DNA of 64,000 bases. Source: Actinoalloteichus hymeniacidonis. Its GTDB lineage: Bacteria > Actinomycetota > Actinomycetes > Mycobacteriales > Pseudonocardiaceae. A program made the position numbers and the translations under genes. Shown here one piece after another: positions 54,136 through 63,032 of this stretch; position 1 is the first letter of the stretch; each line of letters begins with the position of its first letter. Below the pieces are notes generated by a model. It saw nothing but the letters and a program-made list of their open reading frames with translations. It did not search any database and had not been told where the DNA came from. The DNA is taken from assembly GCF_014203365.1 (NCBI RefSeq), contig NZ_JACHIS010000001.1, forward strand, positions 6,076,001 through 6,140,000, read 5' to 3'.

Positions 54136-54999
54136 ATGGCAAGTGGCAAGGCGGACGATCCCGATCACGGCGTCGAGCTGCTGTGGCGGGAGCAGGCACG
54201 CGATGCGCGGCCCGGGTTGACCCTGGATCGCATCGTGCGGGCCGCCATCGAGGTGGCCGACGCGGATGGTTTGACGGGGCTGTCCATGCGCAAGATCGCC
54301 GATCGGCTCGGCTTCACCAGCATGTCGCTCTACCGACACGTACCCGGCCGCGACCACCTGGTGGACCTGATGCGCGATGTCGCGTTGGGCGAACCGGACG
54401 AGGTCGGCGAGCTGTCCGGTTGGCGAGCACAGCTGGAGGAACTTGTCCGACAGGGACTGGAACTGCGGAAACGACATCCCTGGCTCGCGGAGGTTCGTAC
54501 CACCCGATTCGTCCCCGGACCGAACGTGATGGCGCACTACGAGGCGCTGCTGCGCAGCGTCGCGGCCAGCGGCCTACCGCCCACCGAGGTGGTTGCCACC
54601 GTCAATCTCATCGGACGGTGGGTCGATGCCGAATCACTGGTCGCCCTGGAGACCGCGCAGGCCGAGCAGCGCAGCGAGGTCAGCCATGAGCAGTGGTGGG
54701 GCGAACGCGACTCGCTCTACGCCGAGTTCGACCGCTACCCGACCCTGACAGCACTCTGGGAGGGCGGCGGATTCGATCGACCAGTCGACCCCTTCGAGTT
54801 CGGGCTGGCCCGCATCCTGGACGGCGTCGAGCTTCTGATCGCACAGCATCGTGATGAAAGACGTGATGAAATTACCGAGCGGGACTCACGCTGTGCGGTC
54901 TGTGGGAATCCCGTGGTGCAACCGTCGTCCGGACGACCGCGTGCGTACTGCTCCCGAGCCTGCCAGCAACGCGCTTACCGACAGCGTAGATCCGGCTGA
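54136..54999 (+). CDS. TetR family regulator with C-terminal zinc-ribbon-like tail
   Basis: 287 residues. Residues about 25-75 form the TetR helix-turn-helix (SMRKIADRLGFTSMSLYRHV), followed by an all-helical ligand-binding domain of the TetR-C type with an aromatic HEQWWGERDSLY region. Unusually, the last 35 residues form a separate Cys motif: CAVCGNPV...GRPRAYCSRACQQRAY, which looks like a small zinc ribbon with a basic end. Divergent from the beta-helix gene, which it probably controls. Confidence 0.85.
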   Translation: MASGKADDPDHGVELLWREQARDARPGLTLDRIVRAAIEVADADGLTGLSMRKIADRLGFTSMSLYRHVPGRDHLVDLMRDVALGEPDEVGELSGWRAQLEELVRQGLELRKRHPWLAEVRTTRFVPGPNVMAHYEALLRSVAASGLPPTEVVATVNLIGRWVDAESLVALETAQAEQRSEVSHEQWWGERDSLYAEFDRYPTLTALWEGGGFDRPVDPFEFGLARILDGVELLIAQHRDERRDEITERDSRCAVCGNPVVQPSSGRPRAYCSRACQQRAYRQRRSG

Positions 55000-55022
55000 C
55001 TCGTACTAGCACCGAGAACGAC

Positions 55023-55058
55023 CGTGGCCCGGCTGCCGAGGACGACAACCGGGCCACG
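55023..55058. terminator. Bidirectional terminator, tetR versus nuclease gene
   Basis: 10-bp perfect stem CGTGGCCCGG/CCGGGCCACG with a 16-nt loop between convergent stop codons. Confidence 0.75.
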
Positions 55059-55078
55059 CACCAGAAATCAAGAAGGGA

Positions 55079-57820
55079 TCAGTCGGTCTGCTCCGCCTCG
55101 CCCGCGCCCGACTTCTTGCGGCGCGCCAGGAAGATCGCCGTACCACCGCCCACGAGTAGTACCAGCGCGCCGATCACCAGGAACAGCGTGCCGGACACAC
55201 CGGTGTTGGCCAAGCCGGCAGCACCAGCCAGCTCGGGCACCTTGGTCACGGGCGCGGGATCCTCCTCCGGGTCCTCGTCCGGGGTCGGCCCATCACCGGG
55301 GCCGGCACCGCCGCCATCGCCGTCACCCGGGCCGCCGCCCGCCCCGTAGTACTCCTCCTGCTCGGCGGCGTCGATCTCCGCGTCACCGTGCAGCGGACGG
55401 AAACGCACGATCTGCGGATCGTGGTCGCTGGCCTGGTCGGCGAACTCGGCGTTGATCCGCACCGGGTCGTAGTCGGCCCGCTCGGACAGGTTTCCGCTGA
55501 CCAACAGGTGATCGAGCGCCTGCGAGTTGCCGTCGAAGACGTACCCGTACTGCTCGGTGCTCGGCAGCCACTCCATGGGGTTCACCAGGACATCGGCCTC
55601 GGTGAGGGTGTCGAGCACCGGCGAGAACTGGAAGTCGTTGAGGTCGCCGACCACCAGCACGTTGGCCGCCGGATCCACCTCGGCGATCTCGTCGACGAAG
55701 GTCCGCACCGCAGCCGCCTGCGCCAACCGCTGCGTCTCCGAGGAGCGCACCGGCGGCTGGAACCTGCCGTGCAGAGCCTGGTCGCCGCCCTTGGACGCGA
55801 AGTGGTTCGCCACCACGAACACGTTGCGGTCCTCGAAGCGGAACTGGCCGACCAGCGGCTTGCGGCTGTCGTCCCAAGCCGAGTTCGCCGGGTCGATCCG
55901 ACCGGGCGACACGCTCAGCTCCGCACGATCCTCCGCATCCACCTGCACCTCGACCGAGGTGTCGGCGTCGCCGCCCTCGATGTCCACGAAGGACACCCGG
56001 GCCGGGTCGAACAGGAACGCCGTGCGGATGTTGCCGCCCGGCGCGCCACCGTCCTGCTTGTCGTTCGGATCGATCTGCCGCCACTCGTAGCTGGGTCCGC
56101 CCGCTGCCTCGATCGCGGCCACGAACTGGTTCAGCGTTCCATCGGCGGCCACGACGCCGTCGTCCTCGGGCCCGCTCTCGTCCTGGATCTCCTCCAGCGC
56201 AACGATGTCGGGGGAAGCCAGGTTCTCCACGATCCCGCCCGCCAGCCGGTCGAACTTCGCCTGGTCGTCGGCGGGCGAGAGGTTCTCGACGTTGTAGGTC
56301 GCTACCGCCAGTTCCCAAGACTCGGTGTCCCGGGTGATCTCCCTGGTCAGGCCGCCGGTGAGATGTGTTCCCAACGTGGTGGCCTTGATCAGGTAGCCGC
56401 CGTACTGCGAGTAGTAGAGCGGACCCTCGGTCACGCCGCGCAACTCGTCGCCGACATCGGCGATCGGGAACGGACGCTCGGCAAAGGGAATCAGCGACTC
56501 GATCTTCAGTCGGCCGGTGTTCGAGTCCGCGTAGTCCTGGTAGACCGTGCCGCCGCGTTCGCTGCGGTTCTGGGTGGGCTTGGTGGTCACCCACAGCGCG
56601 TCATAGGCGTCCGTCGGGCCGACCACCGGCGCGTCCATCACCTTGACCAGCATGTTCTCGCGGGAGGCGTAGAAGTCGAGCGCGTACTCGGTGGGCGCCA
56701 GCTCCAGTTCCTCGATGTCGCCGCCCGCCTCCGGGGCCAGGGCCCTCGGAACCGCGTCGGCGTCGAGGATCTCGGCCTCGGGAAGCTCGTTGTCGTTGGA
56801 GAGCACCGTCCAGGTCGCGTTGGCGAGCTGGGTGATGGACTGCGCGGCACCCGAGTCGCCGCCGGGGCGGTAGGCGTCCACGGTGCCGGAAACGAGAACC
56901 TCGTCGCCGACCGCCACGTCGGGCGTGGTGTCGGAGGTGAAGACGAACATGCCCTCGCTGGTGCGGTCGTCGCCGTCGCCCTCGACGTCCTGGAACCAGA
57001 AGCCCTGCGAGGAGCCGAAGGAGTTGATCCCGGTGACCACACCGGGAACCCCGTCGACCTGCTCATCGGCCAGCGGCGAGATGCGGGTGACGCCCTGGAT
57101 GTCGTGGATCCGTACCTCGCCCGGCTCCTCCGGGGTCTCGGGGAGCTCCGGCTCCTCGGGGTCCTCCGGCGTGCCGGGCGTCTCGCCACTGGAGTTGATC
57201 GGCGCGGGTTCGCCTGCGGTGAAGTCGACGGAGTTGTCGTCGGTGTCGGATAACTCGGCGTCCCGGGACACCGAGGTGGTGTTGGTGGTGCCCTCGGCGG
57301 GCTCGCCCTCGCGCACCTCGGCCGCGCCGTAACCGACCACGTCGATGATGCGCTCGTCCTCGGCGCAATCAACCTCGGTGAGGCAGTCCAACGGCTCGGT
57401 CCCGTTGACGACCGCCACCGTGCCCCGGCTCGCCGACATCGCGATCTCGCCGACGGCGTCGGGCTCGGGTAACTCCACCGAGCCGCCATCGCCCAAGCCC
57501 TGCGCGACGAGGAATCGGCCTGCGGGCTCGACGGTGCCCGCCAGCGGCGTGCTCTGCCATTTCGAGGTGGGGCCGGGCTCGGCGGGAAGGTACTGCACGC
57601 TGAGGTCGTCCACCGGCACCTCGGCGGAACCACGATTACCGAGGACGACGAAGTCGTTGGTCAGGGTCGCCCCGATATTGCCGCCGCCACCATAGATCTC
57701 GGCGATCACCAGGTCGCTCGATTGCGCGGCTGCGGTGGGCACCAACGCGAGGTTCGCGGCCACGGCGAGGGCAGCCACCGCACCGGCGCCCGCTCGCCGG
57801 GATAAAGAAGTAAGACGCAC
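55079..57820 (-). CDS. ExeM/NucH family extracellular endonuclease, cell-wall anchored
   Basis: 913 residues from a GTG with GGAGG upstream; an upstream ATG at 57892 would place 24 residues before the signal peptide and is rejected. Order: Sec signal (AAVAVAANLALVPTAAAQ-like), lamin-tail-like domain opening LVIAEIYGGGGN, acidic Glu/Pro linker, OB-fold region, then an endonuclease/exonuclease/phosphatase domain (TYNVENLS; VALEEIQDE; VGDLNDF; SDHDPQ). The C-terminus has LANTG, a transmembrane helix and RRKK, a sortase-type anchor. Likely degrades environmental DNA for nutrients. Confidence 0.92.
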   Translation of the reverse strand: MRLTSLSRRAGAGAVAALAVAANLALVPTAAAQSSDLVIAEIYGGGGNIGATLTNDFVVLGNRGSAEVPVDDLSVQYLPAEPGPTSKWQSTPLAGTVEPAGRFLVAQGLGDGGSVELPEPDAVGEIAMSASRGTVAVVNGTEPLDCLTEVDCAEDERIIDVVGYGAAEVREGEPAEGTTNTTSVSRDAELSDTDDNSVDFTAGEPAPINSSGETPGTPEDPEEPELPETPEEPGEVRIHDIQGVTRISPLADEQVDGVPGVVTGINSFGSSQGFWFQDVEGDGDDRTSEGMFVFTSDTTPDVAVGDEVLVSGTVDAYRPGGDSGAAQSITQLANATWTVLSNDNELPEAEILDADAVPRALAPEAGGDIEELELAPTEYALDFYASRENMLVKVMDAPVVGPTDAYDALWVTTKPTQNRSERGGTVYQDYADSNTGRLKIESLIPFAERPFPIADVGDELRGVTEGPLYYSQYGGYLIKATTLGTHLTGGLTREITRDTESWELAVATYNVENLSPADDQAKFDRLAGGIVENLASPDIVALEEIQDESGPEDDGVVAADGTLNQFVAAIEAAGGPSYEWRQIDPNDKQDGGAPGGNIRTAFLFDPARVSFVDIEGGDADTSVEVQVDAEDRAELSVSPGRIDPANSAWDDSRKPLVGQFRFEDRNVFVVANHFASKGGDQALHGRFQPPVRSSETQRLAQAAAVRTFVDEIAEVDPAANVLVVGDLNDFQFSPVLDTLTEADVLVNPMEWLPSTEQYGYVFDGNSQALDHLLVSGNLSERADYDPVRINAEFADQASDHDPQIVRFRPLHGDAEIDAAEQEEYYGAGGGPGDGDGGGAGPGDGPTPDEDPEEDPAPVTKVPELAGAAGLANTGVSGTLFLVIGALVLLVGGGTAIFLARRKKSGAGEAEQTD

Positions 57821-58064
57821 TCGATCCTCCGGTCTCGAAGGAGCCGCCGGACCACTGGCGACACATGAGCGGTCGACGGCCGGGCTCCTCAAGGGCTCGA
57901 GGCATCTTCACCTGGCCGGGTGAACACCAGGCGTCATAAACCGAAAATGACCACCGAGCGCGACTGGATCGTTGTGATCAAGCCACGGAAATCAGTGATA
58001 TGTCCAGGTCCGGTGGGCCTCGCGGCGTCTCGACGCACGGCGGCTCAATGGAATTCGGCGCGAC

Positions 58065-58562
58065 TCAATTCGGCGCGGCGAGGCAGTGCGCGGGTTCCAC
58101 GACCCCTGCGGCCAAGATCAGATCCACCGTGTCCAATCGGCGAAAGCCGCGCCGCGAGTACAACTGAAGAGCCGCGCGATCCCGTGCGAGGACGTCGAGC
58201 ACCGGGTGACGATCACGACGGCGAGCCTCGGCGCAGGCGGCATCCAACAGCAGTGTTCCGATGCCGCGTCCGCGCGCGGATGGGGCGACGAAGAGTCGGG
58301 TGATCCCGGCAGGCGCGGCAGCCTGTGGACCGGCGTGCCGACGCCAGGCCTGGCCCGCGATCTCCGATTCGGCCTCGATCAAGCCCACCTGCCCGAGCAG
58401 GACGCCTGCCTCGGCGACGATCCAGGCCCCGAGCATCGCACCGGGATCACGCAGCCATTCGGTCGGATTCGCGGGCCAGTGCCGGGGATAGCCGTCGGCG
58501 GCGTGCACCGCCGCCAACACCGACACACAGTCGTCGAGGTCGCTCTCACGGCGCGGCCGCAC
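58065..58562 (-). CDS. GNAT family N-acetyltransferase
   Basis: 165 residues. Acetyl-CoA loop VAPSARGRGIGTLLLDAA and the ALQLYSRRGFRRLDTV C-terminal strand-helix are clear. GTG start at 58562; upstream residues in frame exist but offer no better start. Follows the MarR gene by 53 nt on the same strand, so possibly co-transcribed. Substrate unknown. Confidence 0.82.
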   Translation of the reverse strand: MRPRRESDLDDCVSVLAAVHAADGYPRHWPANPTEWLRDPGAMLGAWIVAEAGVLLGQVGLIEAESEIAGQAWRRHAGPQAAAPAGITRLFVAPSARGRGIGTLLLDAACAEARRRDRHPVLDVLARDRAALQLYSRRGFRRLDTVDLILAAGVVEPAHCLAAPN

Positions 58563-58615
58563 GATCGGCGTCGAGCGGGCCGATTCCTCGGCTGCGGCGT
58601 GCGGTACGGAGTCGA

Positions 58616-59128
58616 TCAGGTGAGTTCCTCGACGATGGAACAGGTGTCCTTCACCGGATCGAAGCTGTTGGCGTGGACGGCGACGCGCTGAAGCAGCTGT
58701 CGGAAGAGCGTGGCGTCCTCACCGAGTGCACTGAGTACGTGCCGTTCGACGTGGCGCAGCGCGTCCTGCCGGTCGGTCCACAGCGCCCGGCCCTTCTTGG
58801 TCGCCACCACCAGCCTGCTGCGGCGATCGGACGGGTCGGGACGGCGCTCGACGAGCCCGGCCTTCTCCAGATCGTCGATCAGATAGGTGAGAACGGTGCG
58901 GTCCAGCCCCAGCTGCGCGGCGATCGTCCCCTGGTTACCGCCGAGGTCCTGAACGGCGAAGGCGAGTACCTGATGCCCGCGAGGTCCGCCGGGGATGTCC
59001 TCGAGCACGGCATTGGTGACCTTGACGTGGGCACGGAAGACAACACCCAGCCCCCAACCCAGGTCAGCTTCGAGAGCTGCCTCACACGGATGCGGCGTCG
59101 GTGTGTCCGCTGCGGCAGGAGTCGCCAT
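58616..59128 (-). CDS. MarR family transcriptional regulator
   Basis: 170 residues. The winged helix is GNQGTIAAQLGLDRTVLTYLIDDLEKAGLVERRPDPSD in outline (about residues 64-102). Divergent from the azoreductase-like gene with a 7-bp inverted repeat in the 100-nt gap, so it most likely represses that operon and senses quinones or electrophiles (inference). Confidence 0.9.
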   Translation of the reverse strand: MATPAAADTPTPHPCEAALEADLGWGLGVVFRAHVKVTNAVLEDIPGGPRGHQVLAFAVQDLGGNQGTIAAQLGLDRTVLTYLIDDLEKAGLVERRPDPSDRRSRLVVATKKGRALWTDRQDALRHVERHVLSALGEDATLFRQLLQRVAVHANSFDPVKDTCSIVEELT

Positions 59129-59172
59129 AGCTCAACCCTACTCCCGTTCGAGGATCCATCTGCCGGCAAGTT

Positions 59173-59205
59173 GTTCTGTGTAGGATAACGTCTGCCCGAC
59201 AGAAC
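59173..59205. promoter_or_regulatory. MarR operator/promoter before the azoreductase operon
   Basis: Perfect 7-bp inverted repeat GTTCTGT (59173-59179) and ACAGAAC (59199-59205) spaced by 19 nt; a TAGGAT -10-like hexamer (59181-59186) lies between the arms. AAGGAG of the azoreductase gene follows. Confidence 0.6.
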
Positions 59206-59228
59206 ATCTTCCATCAAGGAGTTCGATC

Positions 59229-59885
59229 ATGACGCTGTTTCGTCTGGACGCAAGCATCCGCACCGAGGGCTCCGTCACCCGTGAGCTGGCGGATTCCGCC
59301 CAGGCTGCCTGGCAGGAGGCCCGCCCCGGCCAGTCGGTGATCCGGCGCGACCTCGCCGCCGACCCGCTGCCCGCGGATGCCTGGTCGACCTCGGCGCTCT
59401 CCGGATTCGTCCCGGCCGAGCAGCACACCGAGGAGCAGCTGGCCGCCAAGGCGCTGGCCTCGACCCTCGCCGAGGAGCTGCTCGCGGCGGACGCCTACCT
59501 GTTCGCGGTGCCGCTCTACAACTGGGGCGTGTCGCAGCACTTCAAGACCTGGTTCGACCTGCTCGTCACCGACCCGAGGTTCGCGCCCGGCGGCGACACC
59601 CTCCTGGAGGGCAAGCCCGCAGCCCTGTACGTCGCCAGGGGCGGCGGCTACGGTCCGGGCACGCCCAAGGAGGGCTGGGACCACGCCACGCCGTGGATGG
59701 TCCGCATCCTGCAGGACGTGTTGAAGCTGGACCTGAAGGTGAGCGTCGCCGAGCTGACCCTCGCGCCCGTCACGCCCGGAATGGAGGGCCTGCTGGGCTT
59801 GGCGCAGGATTCACTCGACACCGCGCAGCAGTCGGCCCGCGAGCACGGCAAGAGCCTCGCCGACCAGGTCGCAGCCGCGGTCTGA
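59229..59885 (+). CDS. FMN-dependent NADH-azoreductase family protein
   Basis: 218 residues. Flavodoxin-like fold: FMN phosphate loop RLDASIRTEGSVTRELA, FAVPLYNWGVSQHFKTWFD and the GGYGPGTPKEGWDH cap segment match AzoR/AcpD quinone reductases. First gene after the MarR-controlled promoter, 40 nt before the LLM-hemerythrin gene. Likely two-electron reduction of quinones or azo dyes. Confidence 0.9.
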   Translation: MTLFRLDASIRTEGSVTRELADSAQAAWQEARPGQSVIRRDLAADPLPADAWSTSALSGFVPAEQHTEEQLAAKALASTLAEELLAADAYLFAVPLYNWGVSQHFKTWFDLLVTDPRFAPGGDTLLEGKPAALYVARGGGYGPGTPKEGWDHATPWMVRILQDVLKLDLKVSVAELTLAPVTPGMEGLLGLAQDSLDTAQQSAREHGKSLADQVAAAV

Positions 59886-59925
59886 TCCAGCCGAAATCCC
59901 CGCCCGCCGCTGAAGGAGAGCAGAG

Positions 59926-61539
59926 TTGGCCGACTACGGGCACGAATTGCGGTTCGGAACCTTCCTGACCCCGACCGCCGATCGTGCGGACCAAGTGATC
60001 GAACTGGCTCAACTCACCGAGCAGGTCGGCCTCGACCTGGTGACCGTGCAGGACCACCCGTATAACAACGGCTTCCTGGACACCTGGACGCTGTTGTCGG
60101 TGATCGCGGCCAAGACCAACACCGTGCACGTGTCACCGAACGTGGCCAACCTGCCCTTGCGGCTTCCCGTGATCCTGGCTCGCAGCGCCGCGAGCCTGGA
60201 CATCCTCAGCGGCGGGCGGGTGGAACTCGGCCTCGGCGCAGGCGGCGTCGCGAAGGCCATCGCCTCCATCGGCGGACCAGACCTCAGCACGGGCCAGCTG
60301 GTCACCGCCTTGGAGGAAGGCATCCAGGTCATCCGGGGCATCTGGAATCCGGCCGCCGGAAACGTGCGGGTCGACGGCGAGCACCACCGCATCGCCAGCG
60401 CTCGATCCGGCCCGGCCCCGCAGCACGACATCGGCATCTGGCTGGGTGCCTATCGACGTCGGATGCTCACCATCACCGGCAGATCCGCCGATGGTTGGCT
60501 GCCCAGCAGCCCCTTCGCTGCGCCGGAGACGCTCACCGAGAAGAACGCGGTGATCGACGCGGCCGCCATCGAAGCCGGTCGCGACCCATCGGAGATCATC
60601 CGGCTCTACAACATCATGGGCACCTTCGGCCGCGACGACGGCACCTTCCTGCACGGCCCGGCCGCCGTCTGGGCCGAGCAACTGGCCGAGCTGACGCTCA
60701 CCGAGGGCATGAGCACCTACATCCTCGGCTCGGACTCCCCCGACGACATCCGGCGCTTCGCCGCCGAGGTCGCGCCGCAGGTCCGCGAGCTGGTGGCGGC
60801 CGAACGCGCCCTGTCGACGGCTGACTCAGGCGATGATGGTGATCCGGATCGATTAGTCGACGAGGCACCGAGCGAGCGTCCATCGATCGAGACCACCTCC
60901 CGCAGCACGCGAGCGGGCTCGGCGGGGGTGCGAGCGACCGAGTTCTCGGTGGTCCCGACCCCCGACACCGGTGCCCGCTACAGCGCCGAGCGCCCGTGGG
61001 ACGAGAGCACCAGGCCGACCGGCCCGGACCGCGACCCCGACCGGCGATACACCGCACACGAACAGGCCACGGGCCGACACCTCATCGATGTGCACGACAT
61101 GCTGCGCCAGGAACTCGCCCAGGTGCGGGACCTCGTCGAGCAGGTGGCGGCGGGCATCCTGGAAGCAGGCGTGGCCCGCTCGCACATCAACACGATGACC
61201 ATGCGGCAGAACAACTGGACGCTCGGCACCTACTGCGAGTCCTACTGCCGAGTCGTCACCACCCACCACAGCATGGAGGACGTCGGCGTCTTCCCCCGAC
61301 TTCGCCGCGCCGACCCACGGCTGGCGCCGGTCGTGGATCGGTTGCAGGAGGAACACCAGGTCATCCACGAGGTGCTCGAACAGCTGGATCGAGCGCTGGT
61401 GGCCTTCGTCGCCGACCCGGCCGAGAAGATGAAGGACCTGCGAGCCGCCGTGGACCTGCTGACCGACACGCTCCTGTCGCACCTGTCCTACGAGGAACGC
61501 GAGCTGGTCGAGCCGCTGGCCAGACTCGGGTTCCAGTAG
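59926..61539 (+). CDS. LLM-class flavin/F420 oxidoreductase fused to hemerythrin-like domain
   Basis: 537 residues from a TTG with GAAGGAGAG. Residues 1 to about 295 form a luciferase-like monooxygenase barrel (TVQDHPYNNGF; GGRVELGLGAGGVAKAI). Residues about 300-370 are a disordered charged linker. Residues about 375-537 form a four-helix hemerythrin bundle with iron-binding His/Glu in HLIDVHDMLRQE, HHSMEDVGVFP, LQEEHQVIHEVL and SHLSYEERELVEPL. Co-transcribed with the azoreductase; probably an oxygen/nitrosative-stress oxidoreductase using FMN or F420. Confidence 0.88.
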   Translation: MADYGHELRFGTFLTPTADRADQVIELAQLTEQVGLDLVTVQDHPYNNGFLDTWTLLSVIAAKTNTVHVSPNVANLPLRLPVILARSAASLDILSGGRVELGLGAGGVAKAIASIGGPDLSTGQLVTALEEGIQVIRGIWNPAAGNVRVDGEHHRIASARSGPAPQHDIGIWLGAYRRRMLTITGRSADGWLPSSPFAAPETLTEKNAVIDAAAIEAGRDPSEIIRLYNIMGTFGRDDGTFLHGPAAVWAEQLAELTLTEGMSTYILGSDSPDDIRRFAAEVAPQVRELVAAERALSTADSGDDGDPDRLVDEAPSERPSIETTSRSTRAGSAGVRATEFSVVPTPDTGARYSAERPWDESTRPTGPDRDPDRRYTAHEQATGRHLIDVHDMLRQELAQVRDLVEQVAAGILEAGVARSHINTMTMRQNNWTLGTYCESYCRVVTTHHSMEDVGVFPRLRRADPRLAPVVDRLQEEHQVIHEVLEQLDRALVAFVADPAEKMKDLRAAVDLLTDTLLSHLSYEERELVEPLARLGFQ

Positions 61540-61555
61540 TCGCTCGTATGACGAG

Positions 61556-61582
61556 ACGCCGGGCGGGTTCGACGCCCGGCGT
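61556..61582 (+). terminator. Terminator of the azoreductase-LLM operon
   Basis: Perfect 10-bp stem ACGCCGGGCG/CGCCCGGCGT, 7-nt loop, 16 nt after the stop codon; outer ACGA/TCGT extends it. Confidence 0.75.
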
Positions 61583-61670
61583 TCGTCGTGTTCGAGGGCA
61601 GTGGTCGTCGAGCCGCTGCGCTGGAACAGCATCGCCGCTCGCCGAGACGCGACCGGGGCCTAAACGTCGA

Positions 61671-61704
61671 AGAGCCGGTCCCCTCTGTTGAGGGAACCGG
61701 CTCT
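61671..61704 (-). terminator. tRNA-Ser(CGA) terminator
   Basis: 15-position stem with one mismatch (AGAGCCGGT...ACCGGCTCT plus CCCTC/GAGGG) and TGTT loop, 6 nt downstream of the tRNA on the minus strand. Confidence 0.75.
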
Positions 61705-61710
61705 GACCTG

Positions 61711-61797
61711 CGGTAGCGGTGGGATTTGAACCCACGGAGGGGGTAAACCCTCACACGCTTTCGAGGCGTGCTCCTTAGGCCGCTCGGACACGCTACC
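61711..61797 (-). tRNA. tRNA-Ser(CGA)
   Basis: 87-nt class II cloverleaf on the minus strand: acceptor GGTAGCG/CGCTACC, anticodon CGA in a GCCT-CGA-AAGC loop (complement of 61761-61763), long variable arm, GTGGGTTCAAATCCCAC T-arm. Reads UCG. Confidence 0.95.
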
Positions 61798-61864
61798 GTG
61801 CGCCAGAATAGCGAACGTCATCTTCGCCGATACAAGGGGGGCACCCCCGCGATGCAACGCGCGA

Positions 61865-62524
61865 TCATCGCCAGGCCCGCAGCGCGACGGCAAGCCTGCT
61901 CCTAGCCCGACAGAGCCTGCCCCGAACCGCTTGTTCATCCAGGTCGAGCAACCGGGCCGCCTCGGCATGCGAGATGCCCGCGACCTCGATCAACAGCCAG
62001 ACGACCCGCTGTGGCGCGGTCAGGGTCCGCACCGCGCAGCCGAGATCACGAAGCGCAGCGCTGGTCTCCGCAGCCCGCTCCGGCTGCACGCAGCATCGGC
62101 CCGTCACCCCGAGACCGGAGATCATCGCGGACTCCGGAACCTGCGCATACGGCTCGGTGCGACGACGTCGGCGCGCCCGCAGCACCTCCAGGGCACGCCG
62201 CTGTGCGATGCGACACAGCCAACCACCGACGGCCTGCGGATCGGCGAGCCCGTCGATCTTGCGCCAGCAGATCAAGAAGACGTCCTGGGTGACGTCCTCG
62301 GCCTCCGCCCGGTCGCCGAGCATCCGCAGCGCGATGCCGAAGACCTGCCGGGAGTAGTCGCGCACCAACACGGCGAATGCGGCGTCGTCCGGGGCGGTCG
62401 ATGCGACAGTCGGCAACCACGGTGTGGTCGGGATCAGCGCGACGATCGGGGTGGTCGAGTCATCGCCGGGGCCTCGGGCCGTCCCCTCGTCCAGGACCGC
62501 CGCCCCGCCGCGAAGCCTCACCAC
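61865..62524 (-). CDS. ECF-like RNA polymerase sigma-70 factor
   Basis: 219 residues; region 2 (DAAFAVLVRDYSRQVFGIAL, then AEDVTQDVFLICWRKI) and region 4 (LTAPQRVVWLLIEVAGISHAEAARLLDL) are present, separated by a Cys-containing linker (GRCCVQPE). The N-terminal about 45 residues before region 2 are unconserved and the start is uncertain (GTG at 62524 assumed, no clear Shine-Dalgarno). No anti-sigma factor gene is adjacent. Promoter target unknown. Confidence 0.8.
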   Translation of the reverse strand: MVRLRGGAAVLDEGTARGPGDDSTTPIVALIPTTPWLPTVASTAPDDAAFAVLVRDYSRQVFGIALRMLGDRAEAEDVTQDVFLICWRKIDGLADPQAVGGWLCRIAQRRALEVLRARRRRRTEPYAQVPESAMISGLGVTGRCCVQPERAAETSAALRDLGCAVRTLTAPQRVVWLLIEVAGISHAEAARLLDLDEQAVRGRLCRARSRLAVALRAWR

Positions 62525-62552
62525 ACCGCACCCCCGAGGTCGCCCATGCCAA

Positions 62553-62583
62553 AGGCCCGCCCCACATCGCGTGGAACGGGCCT
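62553..62583. terminator. Hairpin between csbD-like and sigma genes
   Basis: AGGCCCG/CGGGCCT outer stem with inner CCAC/GTGG; downstream of the CsbD-like gene on the minus strand. Confidence 0.5.
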
Positions 62584-62693
62584 CATGGTGGCAGCGCCTC
62601 GGCGTGCCTGCCTGGCGAGTCGTTCGTGGCTTATCTAGAGCGGCGCTCGCGGGCCATCGCCTGTCTGCGGCCGCGCGCTCCGGCCCCGGCGGG

Positions 62694-62906
62694 TCAGGCG
62701 CCGTTGTCGAACTTCTTCTTCACGTCGTCGACCACGCCTGCCGCCTTGTCCTTGGCGTCCTGTCCGGCCTGCTTGGCCTGACTCTCGAGTTTTTCCCGCT
62801 TGCCGGCGTTCTCGAGTTCCTCGTTGTCAGTCGCGCGCCCCACGGCCTCCTTCGCCTTGCCTGCAACCTCTTGCGCCTGTTGCTTGGCCTTGTCGAACAC
62901 GCCCAT
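62694..62906 (-). CDS. CsbD-like stress protein
   Basis: 70 residues, highly hydrophilic, all-helical and Lys/Ala/Asp-rich: AKQQAQEVAGKAKEAVGRAT and KEKLESQAKQAGQDAKDKAA-like repeats. This matches the CsbD family of small stress-induced proteins. ATG with GAGGAGT about 7 nt upstream. Molecular role unknown. Confidence 0.78.
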   Translation of the reverse strand: MGVFDKAKQQAQEVAGKAKEAVGRATDNEELENAGKREKLESQAKQAGQDAKDKAAGVVDDVKKKFDNGA

Positions 62907-63032
62907 CGAATGACTCCTCGTCTCGGCTTCGCGTCCGGGCCCCGCCGCCGAAGTTCACCGGCTGCCGTGCCCCTCGCGATGAGAGGTGCCCATCAGCGAC
63001 ATCAACATCACGGAGTTGTGAAACCAATCACA

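Noticed and set aside
55388-57253. Long plus-strand frame opposite the ExeM nuclease
   Set aside because: Antisense of a complete multidomain protein; no domain of its own.
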